Positions 42,822-44,406 of a stretch of DNA of 44,406 nucleotides are shown here, piece after piece (position 1 is the stretch's first letter; each line of letters begins with the position of its first letter). Source of the stretch: Cytophagaceae bacterium (lineage in GTDB: Bacteria > Bacteroidota > Bacteroidia > Cytophagales > Flexibacteraceae). Position numbers and translations under genes: made by a program. The notes beneath the pieces were generated by a model. It did no database searches. It saw only the letters and a program-made list of their open reading frames with translations, and was not told the origin of the DNA. The stretch covers positions 1 to 44,406 of the forward strand of contig CANHWS010000002.1 in NCBI GenBank assembly GCA_947464365.1. Direction: 5' to 3'.

Positions 42822-42829
42822 CAAAGGTA
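42822..42829 (-). promoter_or_regulatory. candidate -7 box for the 202-residue lipoprotein
   Basis: TACCTTTG on the minus strand matches TAnnTTTG. It lies 11 bases before the double ATG, implying a very short leader. No -33 TTTG at the expected distance. Confidence 0.35.
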
Positions 42830-42906
42830 GGCAGTAGGGCGGATGTTTTGGCACCCTCCTGAAACCCAAGCCAACAGGACCCATAACACACCATCCTCAA
42901 GCCTGA

Positions 42907-43707
42907 TTATTGGGCGATGAGCTCGGCAATGCTGGCATGCTTTTTCTCTTGGCCTAAATAGGTATGATAATGATCAAGTCCTGCCAAGATGTTGTAGACG
43001 ATCTCCTTTTCTTGCTCGGACACACCACGATAGACCAAGGCATTCATCTTCGTGAACTGGGCGTAACAATCGGCCAAGATCTCATAACCTTGAGCAGTTA
43101 CCACCACGATTTTTTTGCGTTTATCTGTCGGGCTTGGCTCCTCGGTCATCATCCCGAGTTTGATCAGGCGATTAATGATCTCGATACCACCTGTATACTC
43201 GCTCATGCCAGCTGCAATGAGTTCGCTTTTACTGGGGTTTTCGAAGTTGGTAGCTAGGCTGAGGTACATAAAGTCTTCTACATTGCGCAAGCCCATAGGC
43301 TCCAAGATTTTGCGCATGTAGTGGTTGGCATGGCGAAACATCCTGCGAAAAAGCATGCCTAACCTGGCCTCGACAGGTTTATGCTCGTGCCAGCGGCCAG
43401 TGCCGGGCAATGCTGGTGCATCGCCGTAAGGCAACCGCGAAAGCCGCTCTGACAAGCTCATTAGCTTTTGAAAATCGGCCTCCATAATGCCCGCGGCAAC
43501 CCAATCGGTAACGCCACTGCTAGGACTTCCTGATAACAAAGCAGTAGTTGCCAACCTTGGCTCAGCTTCTGTGGCCGAGTTCTTGCGGTCAGACCTAGCC
43601 AGCCAAGTACCAAATCCAGCTAGGTCTGACATAGGATGATCGGCTTTGTAGGCTGCAAATTGCCGCATCAATTCGGAGGCTTCGTCGAGGTGTGTGGGCT
43701 TATTCAT
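42907..43707 (-). CDS. MarR-type winged-helix regulator with long N-terminal extension
   Basis: 266 residues from the ATG at 43707; a start at 43725 is possible but lies at the -7 box. The C-terminal 150 residues are a MarR domain: MLFRRMFRHANHYMRKILEPMGLRNVEDFMYLSLA, then the recognition helix region AAGMSEYTGGIEIINRLIKLGMMTEEPSPTDKRKKIVVVTAQG with its basic wing. The first 110 residues are not part of usual MarR proteins (about 150 residues in total) and show no known domain. It is divergent from an ABC transporter ATPase gene, which it probably controls. Confidence 0.85.
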   Translation of the reverse strand: MNKPTHLDEASELMRQFAAYKADHPMSDLAGFGTWLARSDRKNSATEAEPRLATTALLSGSPSSGVTDWVAAGIMEADFQKLMSLSERLSRLPYGDAPALPGTGRWHEHKPVEARLGMLFRRMFRHANHYMRKILEPMGLRNVEDFMYLSLATNFENPSKSELIAAGMSEYTGGIEIINRLIKLGMMTEEPSPTDKRKKIVVVTAQGYEILADCYAQFTKMNALVYRGVSEQEKEIVYNILAGLDHYHTYLGQEKKHASIAELIAQ

Positions 43708-43722
43708 ACGCTTAATACAGAA

Positions 43723-43751
43723 CAAAAGTACGGTTTCGTAGTTTCAGAAAC
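43723..43751 (-). promoter_or_regulatory. candidate MarR promoter and operator
   Basis: On the minus strand TACTTTTG (43723-43730) matches the -7 consensus TAnnTTTG. A perfect 11-base palindrome GTTTCAGAAAC lies at 43741-43751, within the expected spacer and -33 region. A regulator bound there would block the promoter, so autorepression is plausible. Confidence 0.45.
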
Positions 43752-43882
43752 AGCAACTTTACCCAAAATCTAGTCACAATTGGTGCCAAATGGATTGAAA
43801 AGGGCACATAAACTACAAAAATATACTACATAAACCTATAATGTTTGCGTAGTAATTTTTGACCCAATATATTTGCCACATC

Positions 43883-44406
43883 ATGCCAGCAACTAGCAAA
43901 GCTACCCAGTCCGACGCGGCCGCCCATGTGGCGGAGGTCATCAATGCCAATAAATCGTTCAAGAGCGGCGACCAGACCATTATGGCGCTCCAGTCCACCA
44001 ATCTGGTGGTCAACAAAGGTGATTTGCTGCTCATCATCGGGCCTAGCGGATCTGGCAAGACTACGCTGTTGTCCTTGCTTGGTTGCGTGATTTACCCTAC
44101 AGAAGGCAAAGTTCTGATCAATGGGGTTGACACCACAAAGCTCAACGACAAACAAATGGCCGCCCTCCGCCTTGATCAGATAGGCTTCGTGTTCCAGAAC
44201 TTTAATCTGATCGCTCCTCTAACTGCTGAGCAGAACGTGATGCTACCGCTTCAGTTACAAGGCAAAAAAGGTGCAGAGGTGGATGAGCGTGTCGATGCAG
44301 CTCTGAAACTAATGGGTATGGGACACCGCAAAAAATCGATGTCCAAAAGCCTGAGTGGGGGCGAGCAGCAGCGTATTGCCATCGCCCGTGCCTTGGTTAC
44401 ACAGCC
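43883..44406 (+). CDS. ABC transporter ATP-binding protein, LolD/MacB type (3' end outside window)
   Basis: 174 codons visible from the ATG at 43883; the frame runs off the window. Walker A is GPSGSGKTT, the Q-loop VFQNFNL, and the signature LSGGEQQRIAIARAL; Walker B should follow just outside. The segment MALQSTNLVVNKGDLLLIIGPSGSGKTTLLSLLG and its spacing match the MacB/LolD class, which works with FtsX-like permeases in export of drugs or lipoproteins. Divergent from the MarR-type regulator, 175 bases away, so a regulated efflux system is likely. Confidence 0.92.
   Translation, partial: MPATSKATQSDAAAHVAEVINANKSFKSGDQTIMALQSTNLVVNKGDLLLIIGPSGSGKTTLLSLLGCVIYPTEGKVLINGVDTTKLNDKQMAALRLDQIGFVFQNFNLIAPLTAEQNVMLPLQLQGKKGAEVDERVDAALKLMGMGHRKKSMSKSLSGGEQQRIAIARALVTQ

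Noticed and set aside
42811..42889. Longer start for the 202-residue lipoprotein
   Set aside because: The extra codons precede the TACCTTTG box, and the signal peptide with lipobox begins properly at the double ATG.
1..44406. tRNA, rRNA or CRISPR arrays
   Set aside because: No cloverleaf-like gene, ribosomal RNA segment or regularly spaced repeat array was seen in the gaps between genes.

Overview
The window looks like chromosomal DNA of a member of the Bacteroidota, roughly half G+C. Three secreted proteins end in type IX secretion (T9SS) type A sorting domains with a WPNPAS/SPNPAS motif. Lipoproteins are numerous. DUF4293 and TPR-CHAT proteins of Bacteroidota type are present. At least one promoter matches the Bacteroidota consensus exactly (TTTG, 19 bases, TAnnTTTG), and many other genes carry a good TAnnTTTG -7 box. 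I cannot name the genus.

Layout. 1-7080: a plus-strand group of two T9SS-exported proteins and two tandem paralogous GH42 beta-galactosidases, closed by a strong terminator; it reads as a galactoside-degrading locus. 7100-12720: a pterin carbinolamine dehydratase (minus), a large T9SS-exported subtilisin-like protease, prfB with a complete programmed +1 frameshift site, and an NlpC/P60 endopeptidase. 12820-14125: a HAD phosphatase and a GDPD-like protein.

14320-21257: a minus-strand ribosomal protein operon in the order rplC-rplD-rplW-rplB-rpsS-rplV-rpsC-rplP-rpmC-rpsQ-rplN-rplX-rplE-rpsN. It has its own promoter, a leader hairpin and a terminator. It starts without rpsJ and stops after rpsN, so it is a cut-down version of the usual S10-spc cluster. 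S3 carries an 80-residue Gly/Arg-rich tail, and an unusual 198-base structured gap separates rpsC from rplP.

21452-34443: envelope and metabolic genes: a DUF3108 protein, DUF4293, an O-antigen ligase-like protein, a TlpA-like thioredoxin, two multi-pass membrane proteins, a giant TPR-CHAT lipoprotein, chorismate synthase and a fused FtcD. 34496-39207 is the accessory part: a HipBA toxin-antitoxin pair, an orphan lipoprotein and an IS110-family element. Around the element's transposase lie two related direct-repeat blocks and a structured 3' region that could encode its bridge RNA. 39208-44406: a small lipoprotein, an AlkA-like glycosylase, Bcp peroxiredoxin, aroB, another lipoprotein, a MarR-type regulator with a long N-terminal extension, and the first part of a divergent ABC transporter ATPase that runs off the window.

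The best candidates for something new are the IS110 end structure, the shortened ribosomal operon with its S3 tail and internal RNA structure, and the TPR-CHAT lipoprotein. No tRNA, rRNA or CRISPR array was seen.
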